Assembly: GCA_963792125.1 (NCBI GenBank)
Contig: CAWBVA010000012.1
Span: 434,001 to 498,000, forward strand
From: Methanocella_A sp963792125
GTDB taxonomy: Archaea; Halobacteriota; Methanocellia; Methanocellales; Methanocellaceae
DNA length: 64,000 nucleotides
Reading direction: 5' to 3'
The first letter of the stretch is position 1, and the number at the start of each line of letters is the position of its first letter. Of this stretch, positions 18,625 through 28,683 are shown in pieces. The position numbers and the translations under genes were made by a program. The notes under the pieces were generated by a model. The model searched no databases, was not told the origin of the DNA, and saw only the letters and a program-made list of their open reading frames with translations.

Positions 18625-18869
18625 AAGTAACTGCGTACTTGCGCTTCTCTGTGTATAGTCATTCCCGGAACTTTTTGTACATGCTGAGCCGGCACCAAAC
18701 ACGACGTACACAACGTTAAATAATCTGGCTACGCTTGCAATCTTCTTAAAATTGTTTATTCATATATTTCGTCCCGTATTACTTGTCAATTATTAGCTAT
18801 ATCATTTAATCATATCAACGGAATGAGCTTATACTCTGCGGCCTGTAACTGTTCCTCGGCGTTACGGGA

Positions 18870-20060
18870 TCACATAGCACAGGAAAGTGCAGAGTAGCCT
18901 TTAAAATGAGCGATCACACCTTTTCCCTGGTGGGCCGTGAATACCACGTCGACAGCCCCGCCGGTGAAGAACCGCCCGGCATCGGCTGCCTCATCCCTGA
19001 TCTCGTCCTCCGAGTCCCCCGGCCCGGCGACCATCTCGACGACACACGTCTTCCCGCTCATGCTCCAGAGACCGTGGACCACGCCGTCGATGAGCACGAC
19101 AGGCGTCGATTCCCCGAACTTCGTGATCACGGTGCCCTCGTAGAGAGGGGGCATGAAACGAGCCCGGTTCGCGTAGGCCTTCACGTAGGGGTCGTCGGTC
19201 ATCAGCATGCGGATAGCCGCGGGGTTGCGCGGCAACGACTCAAGCGAAGCGGCCTCGTTTTCCGGCGTGAAGAACCTGCCCGGGATGCCCTCGATCTCCA
19301 CGGGGGCCATGCCGTTCATCTGCTCGAAGGCCTTCGCGGCCTCGCCCTTCGTCATGCCGGCCCACCAGGCGAAGTCCTCGGAGCTGGCCGGGCCGTATTC
19401 GCTGACGTATGCCCTTGCAAGGGCTGTAACAGCGTCCGGGTGGCTTTCGTCAAGCTTCATGATGCCGAAGCGCCTCTCGAAGGTCGAGTAGCGTCCCGGG
19501 TCCTCGAAGGTATTGCGCCCGACGCCGCCACGTAACAGCTCCCACCGCTGGTACATGGCCTGTGCCACGATGGCAATGTTCGTCGATTTTTCGATGCTCT
19601 TTCCCCGGCGGCGGGTGACATCCCGGGACATGGTCGCCGGCAGGCTGTTCTTGAGCTGGGACAGCGTCTTCTCTTTCTCGCCCAGCACGTCGATGATCGT
19701 GCGCCTGATGCGCTCGTATTCGCCGTCGTCGATGCCCCAGCCGCGGAGCATGACAATGGCCCGGCCTTCCCGGTCGACCTTCGTGAGGGAATACACGTGG
19801 GGCATCATCTCCCTGGGCACGATCTGCGGCACTCCTTTCAGCCCGATCACCCGTGCCATGCGCCGGCCGGATTGTATCTCCCGGGCTATCGCCGCCGGGT
19901 TCGACCCTTTAGAGCGGATGAAGAGATTATAGTAAGCGGCAGGCAGGACTGACGCGTCGATGAGAAGGAGTGCCTTTAGCGCCTCGATGGGGCTGCCGAA
20001 TGGCTCTGCCAGCCCCTGCTTTTTCATCACCTGGAAGTTGATCGCGTCACGGCCGTACAT
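18870..20060 (-). CDS. Winged-helix DNA-binding protein, AlkZ/HTH_42-like
   Basis: 396 residues. Overall layout and motifs (RGWGIDDGEYERIRRTIIDVLG, YGPASSEDFAWWAGM, VVLIDGVVHGLW) match the AlkZ/YcaQ-like family, whose members include DNA glycosylases that unhook alkylated or crosslinked bases. Several tandem winged helices are expected. I cannot confirm the catalytic Gln residues by eye, so glycosylase activity is inferred from the family only. The gene stands alone and intact. Confidence 0.75.
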   Translation of the reverse strand: MYGRDAINFQVMKKQGLAEPFGSPIEALKALLLIDASVLPAAYYNLFIRSKGSNPAAIAREIQSGRRMARVIGLKGVPQIVPREMMPHVYSLTKVDREGRAIVMLRGWGIDDGEYERIRRTIIDVLGEKEKTLSQLKNSLPATMSRDVTRRRGKSIEKSTNIAIVAQAMYQRWELLRGGVGRNTFEDPGRYSTFERRFGIMKLDESHPDAVTALARAYVSEYGPASSEDFAWWAGMTKGEAAKAFEQMNGMAPVEIEGIPGRFFTPENEAASLESLPRNPAAIRMLMTDDPYVKAYANRARFMPPLYEGTVITKFGESTPVVLIDGVVHGLWSMSGKTCVVEMVAGPGDSEDEIRDEAADAGRFFTGGAVDVVFTAHQGKGVIAHFKGYSALSCAM

Positions 20061-20274
20061 CGTTTGACTATGTGAGGGGATGCTTAATCAAATTATCTAT
20101 TTCAGCAAATAATGTGCGAGCCCATGTCGACAACTGCAGCCGATCGGCAGCAGGAAAGGGACGCCTTCACATCGGTCGCACGTACGAGACTGATCATGCC
20201 ATCGATTGCGTCCCGGCAGGGGACGGATAAATTATTAATCAATTAAACACATGCCATCTGTACAGGTGACTTTC

Positions 20275-21550
20275 ATGGAGAAAAGCTCACAGATCTCAGG
20301 ATTCTACAAATTACCGCCCCAGGAGAGGCTTAAGAAAGTGCAGGAACTCACGGGGCTGACTGCTGACGAGGTTGCGACCCTCGGCGCAACAGGGTGCGCT
20401 CAAGCCGGAGCAGGTGGACCGGATGGTCGAGAACGTGATCGGCGTCATGCCTGTGCCGCTGGGCATAGCGGTTAACTTCCAGATCAACGGCAAGGACTAC
20501 CTTGTCCCGATGGCTATCGAGGAGCCGTCGGTGATCGCGGCTGCGTCCAATGCAGCCAAGATGGCCCGTGCAGCAGGCGGATTCGCCACGAGCAGCACCG
20601 GCCCGGTCATGCGCGGCCTCATCCAGGTGACGGGCGTGAAGGACCCGTACAGCGCAAGGTTTGCGGTGCTGGCCGATAAAGCGAAGATCATGGAGATCTG
20701 CAACGCAGTCGATCCCATCCTGGTCAAGTTCGGCGGCGGCTGCAAGGACGTGGAGGCTTACGTGCGCCATGTCCCGCACAAGCCGGAGCACACGATGCTG
20801 GTCGTCCACCTGATCGTCGACTGCCGGGACGCCATGGGCGCCAACGCGGTCAACACGATGGCCGAGACTGTCGGGCCGCACATCGAGAAGATCACCGGCG
20901 GTAAAGTATACCTCAGGATCATCTCCAACCTGGCTGACAAGCGCCTCATGAGAGCGAAGGCCGTCTGGACGAAAGAGTCCATCGGCGGGGAGAACGTAGT
21001 TGACGCCATCATTACGGCGTACGAGTTCGCGCTGGCAGACCCATATCGCACGGCCACGCACAACAAGGGCATCATGAACGGCATCAGCGCAGTCACGCTG
21101 GCCACGGGCAACGATACCCGGGCCATCGAGGCGGGCGCGCACGCCTACGCGGCGATCACCGGCACCTACCTGCCCCTGACCTGCTACGAGAAGAACGCAA
21201 ACGGTGACCTTGTGGGAACCATCGAGCTCCCGATGGCCGTAGGGCTCGTCGGCGGCGCGACCGCATCGCACCCGACGGCTAAGGCCAACGTGAGGATTCT
21301 CGGCGTGAAGACGGCGAGCGAGTTGGGAGAGGTTATGGCGGCGGTGGGACTGGCCCAGAACTTCGCGGCGCTCCGGGCGCTGGCGACGGAAGGCATCCAG
21401 CGCGGCCACATGCAGCTCCACTCAAGGAACGTGGCTATCCAGGCAGGCGCGACAGGCGATCTGATCGATAAGGTCGCCGAGGCTATGATCAGTGAGAAGA
21501 AGGTCCGCGCTGATCGGGCGAAGGAACTGCTTGAGCAGTTCAAGAAATAA
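20275..21550 (+). CDS. hmgA: HMG-CoA reductase, class II type (one frameshift)
   Basis: ATG 20275 is preceded by GGTGA. About 425 residues. Class II features: ENVIGVMPVPLGIA, a catalytic Glu in EEPSV, Lys in HNKGIMNG, Asp in ATGNDTRA and His in RGHMQLHSRN. It makes mevalonate for archaeal isoprenoid lipids. The frame shifts once near 20375-20400, between the helical N-terminus and ALKPEQVDRM; everything else is intact, so an indel error is likely. Class II is the type typical of many bacteria and some archaea and differs from the class I enzyme of many methanogens. Confidence 0.9.
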
Positions 21551-21570
21551 CCTGGCCCTTTACGACAACC

Positions 21571-21603
21571 GTGCCGATGCTGCGCTCCGGGAGGCATCGG
21601 CAC
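21571..21603 (+). terminator. Hairpin after hmgA
   Basis: GTGCCGATGC (21571-21580) and GCATCGGCAC (21594-21603) form a perfect 10-bp stem with a 13-base loop, 20 bases after the stop of hmgA. Confidence 0.5.
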
Positions 21604-21684
21604 TCACCCGCTGTGGAGCGGGATATGGCGGTTCGGTCAGCGCATCTGGTCTGATGGAAAGGAAAGCGCGAGTGACTGACTGCG

Positions 21685-23460
21685 TCAGTGCTCAATTAAA
21701 GGCAGCATGATCACAAACCGGGCCCCTTTCTCATGCCGTCCGGGTACCCGGTCCTCGATCCTCATTTTGCCGCCGAAATCATCGACGAGCGTTTTCACCA
21801 GACAGAGCCCCAGCCCTTTGCTAGTAAAGCGTATTCCAGGCGTACACTGGCGTTTGATCAGCTGCTCTTTCATAGCATCGGAAATGCCCGGGCCGTTGTC
21901 CTCGATGAACACCTGGCAGTATTTCCGGTCGCCTTCCTGCACCGTATCCAGCCCTATGTCAATCTGCACTGCCCCCTGGGAATGCTTGATGGCGTTTCCA
22001 ATAATGTTCGAGTAGAGATCGACGATCAGGTCGTTCGCCATGATCATGCATCGGGCGGTTGGACTGAAATTGATCTTGATGTCCCGGCCGGGGACACAGG
22101 ACGAATACTGGGCGACAATGCTGGCCAGTACACCACCTACGTCTACAGGCTTGAGCTGGTACTGGCCCAGCTTTTCCCGCTGGAGCTTCTTTACATTGCC
22201 GATGAGCCGGGCGATGTTCTTCATGGCGTCGATCGGCTTGTCAAGTAAGCTGCTATCCGATTTTTCCAGTCTGCCTTCTTTCTCGAGCTTATCGTATGCC
22301 AGCTCGAGGTACCCCATGGCGATCTGGTTCATATTGTTGATGTCATGGCCCATGAGATCAATATATAGCTCTGCCTGACCCTTGGCGTCCTGCAGCGCTT
22401 TCTCGGCCAGCTTGCGCCGGGTGATGTCCTGGATGATCCCGTACATCCACCGGGGATTGCCGGCTTTGTCATGCTTGATCCGGTCTGCGACGACATTCAC
22501 GTAGCGGACAGATCCGTCGGGAGTAAGGATACGAAAGTCGATGTTAAAGAGTCGGTTTTCGTGCAGGGCAGCTTCCAGCGACGAGGAGAGCAGCGGTCGA
22601 TCGTCAGGGAGCACCCTGGACATCAGCCATTCGTAAGACGGCCGGACATCCCCCGGGTTGTAGCCGAATATGTGGTAGATCTCGTCCGACCAGGTCATGT
22701 CGTTCGTACTCATGTCCCATGCCAGGTTGCCGATATGGGCTATCCCCTGGGCCCGGGAGAGGATAGCCTTGCTCTTCACCAGCGCTTTTTCTGTTTCCTT
22801 GCGCCGGGTGATGTCCTGGCTGATCCCGTATAACCATTCGGCGGTGCCGGCCTTGTCGCGTTTGATCCGGTCGGCCACCGTGTTCACGTAACGTACGGAT
22901 CCATCGGCTGCGGTGACGCGATAGTCAATGTTAAAGAGCTTGTTGTCCCGGAGGGCAGCTTCGAGCGAAGCTGCGACCAGAGGTCTGTCATCGGTGGTTA
23001 CTCTCGACATCAGCCATTCAAAGGATGGCTGGAACTCCTGTGGCTTGTAGCCCAGAATCTTAAAAATCTCGTCCGACCATGTCATCCTGTTTGTCTTAAG
23101 GTTCCATGCCCAGTTACCGATGTGGGCAATCTCCTGGGCACGGGAGAGGATGGCTTTGCTCTTCACCAGCGCCTTTTCCGCCTGCTTACGCTCGTTGTTC
23201 TCACGCGTAAGTTTAGCATAGAGCCCCTCGAACTGGAGCAGGACTATCAGTGCTGCGAAGGTGGCCAGAGCGCTGCCAAAAAGGATCGTCAATATATGCG
23301 TGTTCGCGACCGTGAGATTGTGGAAAAAAATATTGTTCACCTGCTCGGAGACGAAAAGGCCGATAATTGTGATGATCGCTATAAAGGATAACGAGCCTAG
23401 CAACCGGATGATCTTCGACTTTGACTCATCGGTTATCGCGCTCAGGCGGAAAAAGCTCAT
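21685..23460 (-). CDS. Membrane sensor histidine kinase with duplicated PAS domains
   Basis: 591 residues from ATG 23460, which follows GAGGTCG (an upstream ATG at 23478 is less likely). Two membrane helices (about 21-38 and 54-78), then two PAS domains of about 125 residues each, both beginning with ALVKSKAILSRAQ and ending with DITRRK. A transmitter follows with the phospho-acceptor His in LMGHDINNM and ATPase motifs DNGPGIS and SKGLGLCLV. No response regulator lies nearby. The near-identical PAS modules point to a recent internal duplication. Confidence 0.9.
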   Translation of the reverse strand: MSFFRLSAITDESKSKIIRLLGSLSFIAIITIIGLFVSEQVNNIFFHNLTVANTHILTILFGSALATFAALIVLLQFEGLYAKLTRENNERKQAEKALVKSKAILSRAQEIAHIGNWAWNLKTNRMTWSDEIFKILGYKPQEFQPSFEWLMSRVTTDDRPLVAASLEAALRDNKLFNIDYRVTAADGSVRYVNTVADRIKRDKAGTAEWLYGISQDITRRKETEKALVKSKAILSRAQGIAHIGNLAWDMSTNDMTWSDEIYHIFGYNPGDVRPSYEWLMSRVLPDDRPLLSSSLEAALHENRLFNIDFRILTPDGSVRYVNVVADRIKHDKAGNPRWMYGIIQDITRRKLAEKALQDAKGQAELYIDLMGHDINNMNQIAMGYLELAYDKLEKEGRLEKSDSSLLDKPIDAMKNIARLIGNVKKLQREKLGQYQLKPVDVGGVLASIVAQYSSCVPGRDIKINFSPTARCMIMANDLIVDLYSNIIGNAIKHSQGAVQIDIGLDTVQEGDRKYCQVFIEDNGPGISDAMKEQLIKRQCTPGIRFTSKGLGLCLVKTLVDDFGGKMRIEDRVPGRHEKGARFVIMLPLIEH

Positions 23461-23605
23461 TTCGACCTCAATATTCAAAATGGTTTATAAGAATTTAATA
23501 CTTTATATATATTTATCGATATTATGCCTCTTATAGCGGCCGCAGTCCACCGTGACCTTTAATAGCTTCCGGGCATATTATTAACGAAAATATCGTTTAC
23601 AAGTG

Positions 23606-24593
23606 ATGCCCATGAAGCTGGAACCATCGCAGGTTAAGGATAAGTTCGGGCCGCTTTTCTCCCAGCGGCTGCTGACCATGGTCGACCCGGCGAAGAACGT
23701 GGCCGAGATCATCGAGACATGTGCCGTGCGGGGCACAATCGAGTGGGACGCGGTTAACAGGTGCCGGGCTGGCGGGCTGATCGACTGGTGTGAGGTAGAA
23801 GGCACAACCATGATCATGCGGGCCAGGCTCGGCGGACAGCGGGCGAACTTCGGGCCGGCCGACGCCGAGATGGGCGGCCAGGCCCTGGAAGGCGTCACCA
23901 TCGATGGCGACACGGTCAGGACAAAGTGGGCGGGCACGGGCGGCGCAGGGCTCGGCATTGCAGCCTGCCTCACGCAGGCGCCAGGCGTATTGTACGCGGA
24001 CTACCCGTCCGAGGACGACCTGAAGGTGGGCGGCTCTCACACGAACCGGGTGGAGATCGTAACACCCCGTTACGAGAAGGTCACCATAGGCGTCGATGAC
24101 ACCGACAACAAGGAAGGCGGCGCCACATGGGTACTGGCGCTGAAGGCCCAGAAGATCGCCGCAGCGCTGCCCGGCATCCAGGCGCTTAATCTTCAGGCTG
24201 ATACAGCTCTGCCCCCGGTCCCCGAACAAGACGACTAACTGCGTCTCGTCGGCGATCACCTTTGCCGTGAAGCCCGAATCGTTTGACGCACTCATTCAGA
24301 GTGTCATAGGCACAGTGAAGACGGACAACCGTTCCGACGACCCGGGCATCGCTGTCTACCGGGGCATCGGCATCCCGCCGGCGCTCAACGACTTCGGCTG
24401 GGAGACCAAGAAGCGGCTGGTCACCATGGAAGATGTGAGCCGGAAGGCTGAAGAGAACGGCGTCGAGTTCATCGACATCCTGGGCCCGAAGGCGGGTCGT
24501 ATCGGCGCCCTTGCGGCAGTAGCGCTGTCTGAGGAAAGGACAGATGCGGCGGCGCTCTACATGGACAAGGCCCTGCCGCTGATCAGGTCGTGA
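23606..24593 (+). CDS. mmp11: Methanogenesis marker protein 11 (one frameshift)
   Basis: About 328 codons. Core motif GVDDTDNKEGGATW near residue 165, characteristic of this methanogen-specific family of unknown function. The frame shifts near 24190; the next frame reads NKTTNCVSSAITFAVKPESFD, the expected continuation, to a TGA at 24591. ATG 23606 lies about 30 bases after a TATA-like CATATTATTA, so it may be leaderless; ATG 23612 is possible too. The stop overlaps the ATG of mmp4. Confidence 0.88.
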
Positions 24594-25402
24594 TGCCCCT
24601 GATCTGGGAAACGATCGTCGCCCGTGCTAAAGAGAATAAGGCCAGGATAGCACTGGGCATAGGCAGCGAGTACGCGGACAAAACCGTGGCAGGTGCGGAG
24701 AATGCGGCAGCCGAAGGCTACGCTGACGTTGTGCTTGTCTGTAAAGAGCGACTTCACACTAAACTGCCCGTGATCATTTCCCCTGACCCGGAAGCTGAGC
24801 TGATCAACGTGCTGAAGGCCGGAAAGGTCGACGGCGTCGTCCGTGGCTCGCTGAGCGCCAGCAACACCCTGAAGAGCCTGAAGATAAACATGGGCCTGAA
24901 AAAGGTCATGCGCGTCTCGCTGCTCAAGACTCCCGACGGACAGTTCTTCTTTTTCGCCCCTGTCGGCGTGGACGAGGGCTGGACCGTGGAGGATAAGGTC
25001 GAGCTGGGCATGCTCGGCGCGCAACTGATGAGAAAGTTCGGCATCGAGCCGGATATTGGCGTCCTCTCAGGCGGCCGCACCGGCGACCGCGGCCGTTCTA
25101 CGCGCGTGGATAAGACGCTGGACGACGCGGAAGAAGTGGCGCGACAGCTGAACGCCACGGGCATCAGGGCCTGCCACGCACAAATCCTCCTTGAAGACGC
25201 GGTCAAAGAACATAATTACGTGATCGGCCCGGATGGCATCAGCGGCAATCTTATTTTCAGGGCATTATGTCTGGTCGGCTGCGGCGAAGGCTATGGCGCG
25301 CCGCTCGTAGGCACAGATATCGTCTACGTAGACACGTCCCGGGCGGGGAGCGGCTACGAGAACGCCATCTGTATGGCCAGCGCGCTATGTAAAAAGAGAT
25401 AA
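24593..25402 (+). CDS. mmp4: Methanogenesis marker protein 4 (MtxX-like)
   Basis: 269 residues, starting at the ATG that overlaps the mmp11 stop (TGATG). It has the fold and motifs of phosphate acetyl/butyryltransferase-like proteins (ARIALGIGSEYADKT, VRGSLSASNTLK, GVLSGGRTGDRGRS, VGCGEGYGAPLVGTDIVYVDTSR), matching the methanogen marker 4 / MtxX family. Its biochemical role is not established. Tight coupling with mmp11 supports a shared step in methanogen metabolism. Confidence 0.9.
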   Translation: MPLIWETIVARAKENKARIALGIGSEYADKTVAGAENAAAEGYADVVLVCKERLHTKLPVIISPDPEAELINVLKAGKVDGVVRGSLSASNTLKSLKINMGLKKVMRVSLLKTPDGQFFFFAPVGVDEGWTVEDKVELGMLGAQLMRKFGIEPDIGVLSGGRTGDRGRSTRVDKTLDDAEEVARQLNATGIRACHAQILLEDAVKEHNYVIGPDGISGNLIFRALCLVGCGEGYGAPLVGTDIVYVDTSRAGSGYENAICMASALCKKR

Positions 25403-25426
25403 GCCTGCTGACTGTTATAAAATTAA

Positions 25427-25450
25427 GAAGGGGCTTTGATAAGCCCCTTC
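25427..25450 (+). terminator. Terminator hairpin of the mmp11-mmp4 operon
   Basis: GAAGGGGCTT (25427-25436), loop TGAT, AAGCCCCTTC (25441-25450): a perfect 10-bp stem 24 bases after the mmp4 stop. From here to 25800 I see no convincing gene. Confidence 0.7.
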
Positions 25451-25805
25451 CTATACCCCCATTAATCTTTCTATTTAATCGTAAGACGATCGCTGTGCCA
25501 GGGCCGATGGCGCCCAACGCTTCCAGGTCGACGAAGGGTGTCGGTTTCGCTGCCGAAGCAGGTACAGTCGTATTGTTTGACACGCTACCCGCCGGGTATC
25601 GGCGGATTTTTTCATTTCATCATACTGATGCGCGCAGCATTGCATTCTCCGATTCCTGTCACCGATGCAGGTACCCGGATTAGCGGATAAAAACGGGCAT
25701 CATAAGGATAAATTAGGTAAATAACTAATCAATCGATATAAATGGGTAATCCACAAGCGTGCGTACATGTGCGCATGATATGCACATAGAAAAGATATAT
25801 AACTC

Positions 25806-26414
25806 GTGAGAAGAGTGCTTAATATCCGGCGTGATCGTTTGAAAAAGAATCGCGTATCCACGACAATTTCCGAGAAGCACTGGGCTTTGCTTAAAAAGCA
25901 CGCAGAGAAATACAGCTCACAGCAAAAAGTCCTCGAGCTTGCCCTGGAATGCCTGGAGAACAACTCAAAACAGCCCGGGCCGCTGTCCCCCGAGGAGGAG
26001 CTCTGGACACGCATAGGCTGCGAGGTAAAATCCGCCTGTATTATCCAGAAAGATGCCCTGAAAGAATTGTTGAGGACTACCGATACCGGGCGCCTCAAAG
26101 AGATCGTCGCCAGCGACAGGCCGGCCGAATATGTCATAGAGTACTACTACCAGAAGCCTCTCAAAGAATGTACGTTGAAGGAAGTCGTCGAAGGCATAGT
26201 CATCAACGGTAAAATGGCACACTGGTTCGATACGATCAATTACACGGACGACGGCGACCGCTACACGATAAAAATCACCCACGACATGGGCATTAATAAT
26301 TCCATCGTCCACAAAATATTGAACGAGAGCGTTTTTAACACTTACGGTGTCCGGACGGAGAGCGAGATATCGGAACGGAGCCTGTTCATCAAGGTATTTA
26401 AAAATGGGAAATAA
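25806..26414 (+). CDS. Hypothetical protein with ribbon-helix-helix-like N-terminus
   Basis: About 200 residues. Residues about 18-50 (NRVSTTISEKHWALLKKHAE) look like a ribbon-helix-helix or MetJ/Arc-type DNA-binding element. The remaining 150 residues form an alpha/beta domain with no motif I recognise (KITHDMGINNSIVHKIL). The start is uncertain: GTG 25806 lies too close to the TATA-like GATATATAAC at 25793, so GTG 25815 or a later start is more likely. It stands alone; possibly a single-gene regulator. Confidence 0.6.
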   Translation: MRRVLNIRRDRLKKNRVSTTISEKHWALLKKHAEKYSSQQKVLELALECLENNSKQPGPLSPEEELWTRIGCEVKSACIIQKDALKELLRTTDTGRLKEIVASDRPAEYVIEYYYQKPLKECTLKEVVEGIVINGKMAHWFDTINYTDDGDRYTIKITHDMGINNSIVHKILNESVFNTYGVRTESEISERSLFIKVFKNGK

Positions 26415-26440
26415 AGGCCCTGCCCGCTATTATAGCATTT

Positions 26441-27469
26441 TCAGGCGGTTTCGACCTTCGGCTTCAGGTCGCCCTTGATGCCGATCTTTTTCGCTTCTCT
26501 GACCTGCAGGAAGCTGTCGGTGCCATAGGCTTTATCGAATACCTTATAGTCGGCCATCCCGAGGAACGCTGCATCGACAGAAACAGGCGAGTCGGACGCA
26601 TAGATACCGATGTCGTCCATGACGATCCTGCCAGGCCCCGGCAGGCAGTCGCAGAACTCAGTGATGTCCTTCGCGAAGCTGACATAAGAGACCTTATTCT
26701 TCTTGAACGTGGAGAGCACGCCATAGGAAGCAGAGGCCAGGGCCTTGCTCACATTACCGAGGTTTTCAAGCTTTATCGCGCCCGTCGGGCATGCTCCCGC
26801 ACAGGCAGGACAGCGCATGCACTCCGGCGAGACGTTCGTTGCCTTGCCCTCTATGATCTCGGGGATTTTAAGCTCGCAAGCTTTACGGCAAGCGCCGCAG
26901 CCGACACACTTCTCTTCGTCGATGGTCAGCCCGACGGTACGGTGCTGCCGCAGCTTGCCCGCCGCCGGACAGCAGCCCATGCCGAGGTTCTTGATCGCTC
27001 CGCCGAAGCCCGTAAGCGCATGGCCCTTGTCATGGGAGACAACAATCATGGCGTCCGCCTCTGCAATGGCACCGCTGATCTCGATCTCGTCCAGGATACC
27101 CTTCGTCTTCACCAGCCGGGAGTTCTCGTGGCGCAGCCCGTCGGCCACGATGAACGGCAGGCCTCCGTAGCCGTTGAGTGTGGCGTTCTCCATGTGATCG
27201 CAGGCATTGGCCCGCATCCCGTGATAGTACGTATTCGAGTCCGTCAGGAACGGCTTGCCGCCCGCTGCCTTTACCCCTTCTGCGATGCGGTGAACGAAGA
27301 ACGGCGGCACGTAGTGCGGGTTGCCCAGCTCACCCACGTGGAGCTTGATGGCCACCAGGTCGCCCCGGGATACGCAGTCGAACGTCCCCGCAGCGTCGTA
27401 GAGGCCCGAAGCCGATTCCATCAGGTTACACCCTGTGTCCCAGGGGGTGAAATAGACAGTCATGGACAT
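26441..27469 (-). CDS. DUF362 iron-sulfur protein with two 4Fe-4S clusters
   Basis: About 342 residues. N-terminal DUF362 domain (VAIKLHVGELGNPHYVPP, IVVSHDKGHALTGFGGAIKNLGMG), then a ferredoxin insert with CVGCGACRKACE and CMRCPACAGACP, then a C-terminal domain. Members are thought to act in electron transfer; no partner enzyme is adjacent. Start chosen at ATG 27469; ATG 27463 is equally possible. Confidence 0.85.
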   Translation of the reverse strand: MSMTVYFTPWDTGCNLMESASGLYDAAGTFDCVSRGDLVAIKLHVGELGNPHYVPPFFVHRIAEGVKAAGGKPFLTDSNTYYHGMRANACDHMENATLNGYGGLPFIVADGLRHENSRLVKTKGILDEIEISGAIAEADAMIVVSHDKGHALTGFGGAIKNLGMGCCPAAGKLRQHRTVGLTIDEEKCVGCGACRKACELKIPEIIEGKATNVSPECMRCPACAGACPTGAIKLENLGNVSKALASASYGVLSTFKKNKVSYVSFAKDITEFCDCLPGPGRIVMDDIGIYASDSPVSVDAAFLGMADYKVFDKAYGTDSFLQVREAKKIGIKGDLKPKVETA

Positions 27470-27616
27470 TACTTCCACTGAGAACAACATAAACCTTTTT
27501 CAATGCAAGTATCAGGGGAGCTTTTACCGTACATCATAGAATTCGGGGTTTAAGGAGATCAAGAAAAGCACCAGGTGGCGGGCACGTTGACCATTAATGA
27601 TTATAAAAATAAATAA

Positions 27617-27635
27617 GGTGGAGAGGGAATCCACC
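27617..27635 (-). terminator. Terminator of the PKD protein gene
   Basis: On the minus strand GGTGGA and TCCACC form a 6-bp stem with a 7-base loop, followed by a T-rich run toward 27600. It lies 5 bases past the PKD gene end. Confidence 0.55.
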
Positions 27636-27639
27636 CATT

Positions 27640-28683
27640 CTATTTTTTATTCTTGTTCTTTTTGTAATAGTAGTATAGCACAACAGCTGCCAGCACTAAT
27701 AGCAGTATCAACAGCAGCCAGCAACAGTTAACGTTTGTCAGGGCCGTCGTTGTTCTGGGTACAGGCGTTGGAGTCGGCGTCGACGTCGTAACGGCACCGC
27801 TTCCCGGGCCGTTGTTAGGCTCTGGGGTGGCCGTGGGCTGTTGCGTGGCAACGGGTTCCTCAGTAGGTGTTGGAGTCGGAACAACCGTCGGCGTTGTAGT
27901 CGGCCCAGGCCCGGATGTCGGAGCCGCAGTCGGAGAGGGCGATGGAGACGGCGATGGAGACGGCGATGGAGACGGTGACGGGCTCGAAGAAGGCGCGGCA
28001 TTAACATCGATTGCCACGATCCTGGTGTCACTTCCGCCAGGGCCAGTCGCTGTTAACGTTACACTATATGTGCCAGGATTGTTGAACGTATAAGACGGAT
28101 TTTGTTCATTGCTGGTGGCCCCATCCTCGAAGTTCCAGAGCCACGACGTAACGGCACCTGTGCTCGTATCCGTGAACTGAACCGTCAATGGAGCATCTCC
28201 TGATAACGGGTCGGCGGTAAAGCTAGCCACAGGCGCCGGGGTAGGAGACGGAGACGGAGACGGGGACGGGCTCGGGGAAGGGGTCGGGGAAGGGGTCGGG
28301 GTACTCGCAATTGTATAGGATGCCACAACATTCACGTTTGACTGCGGGTTTTCTATCGAAACAGGTGATACACTCACAAATGAGTAGACAATCCCTGTAT
28401 TATCTGTAACACTCGATGTGAATTGATAATCCATCTTCTCGTTCTGGGCGATAACTATATTTCCGCTTGGCCCTGGACTAGTAAAAGTATCTGTGCCAGA
28501 TTCTTAGAGGCTTATCCTTAGCCCCTGGGTTTTGATAAATTTGCCAATTAACCGTTATTGTAGCCGGGTTTGAAATCCCGCTCGTACCGAAGTTAATTTG
28601 AAGCACAGGTGTCTCTGCTATCAGTGGAAGGAACTACCATCGTAAACATCATAGCGATAATTACATGCTGTAATGATCGCCAT
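27640..28683 (-). CDS. PKD-domain cell-surface protein with C-terminal membrane anchor, frameshifted
   Basis: The intact part (28434 to 27640) has a Thr/Pro/Ser repeat linker, one PKD domain (FTADPLSGDAPLTVQFTD, WNFEDG, PSYTFNNPGTYSVTLTA), a second long PSPSPSP linker, and a C-terminal membrane helix followed by KKNKNKK. Upstream coding goes on in other frames: a beta domain (VLQINFGTSGISNPATITVN) and, before it, a hydrophobic leader (VIIAMMFTMVVPS) from an ATG near 28683. Two shifts, near 28495 and 28635. It is probably an outer-face adhesin or spacer held by its C-terminus. Confidence 0.7.

Noticed and set aside
25257..25583. Minus-strand open frame opposite the end of mmp4
   Set aside because: It crosses the mmp11-mmp4 terminator hairpin and overlaps the conserved mmp4 C-terminus; only its first about 40 residues look protein-like, too little to support a gene.
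25586..25680. Short GC palindromes (TACCCGCCGGGTA and GGTACCC) that might mark a tRNA or riboswitch
   Set aside because: No cloverleaf, T-loop or conserved riboswitch pattern could be built around them.
27812..28093. Plus-strand frame with GDGDGDGD repeats
   Set aside because: It is the reverse reading of the PSPSPSP linker of the PKD protein.
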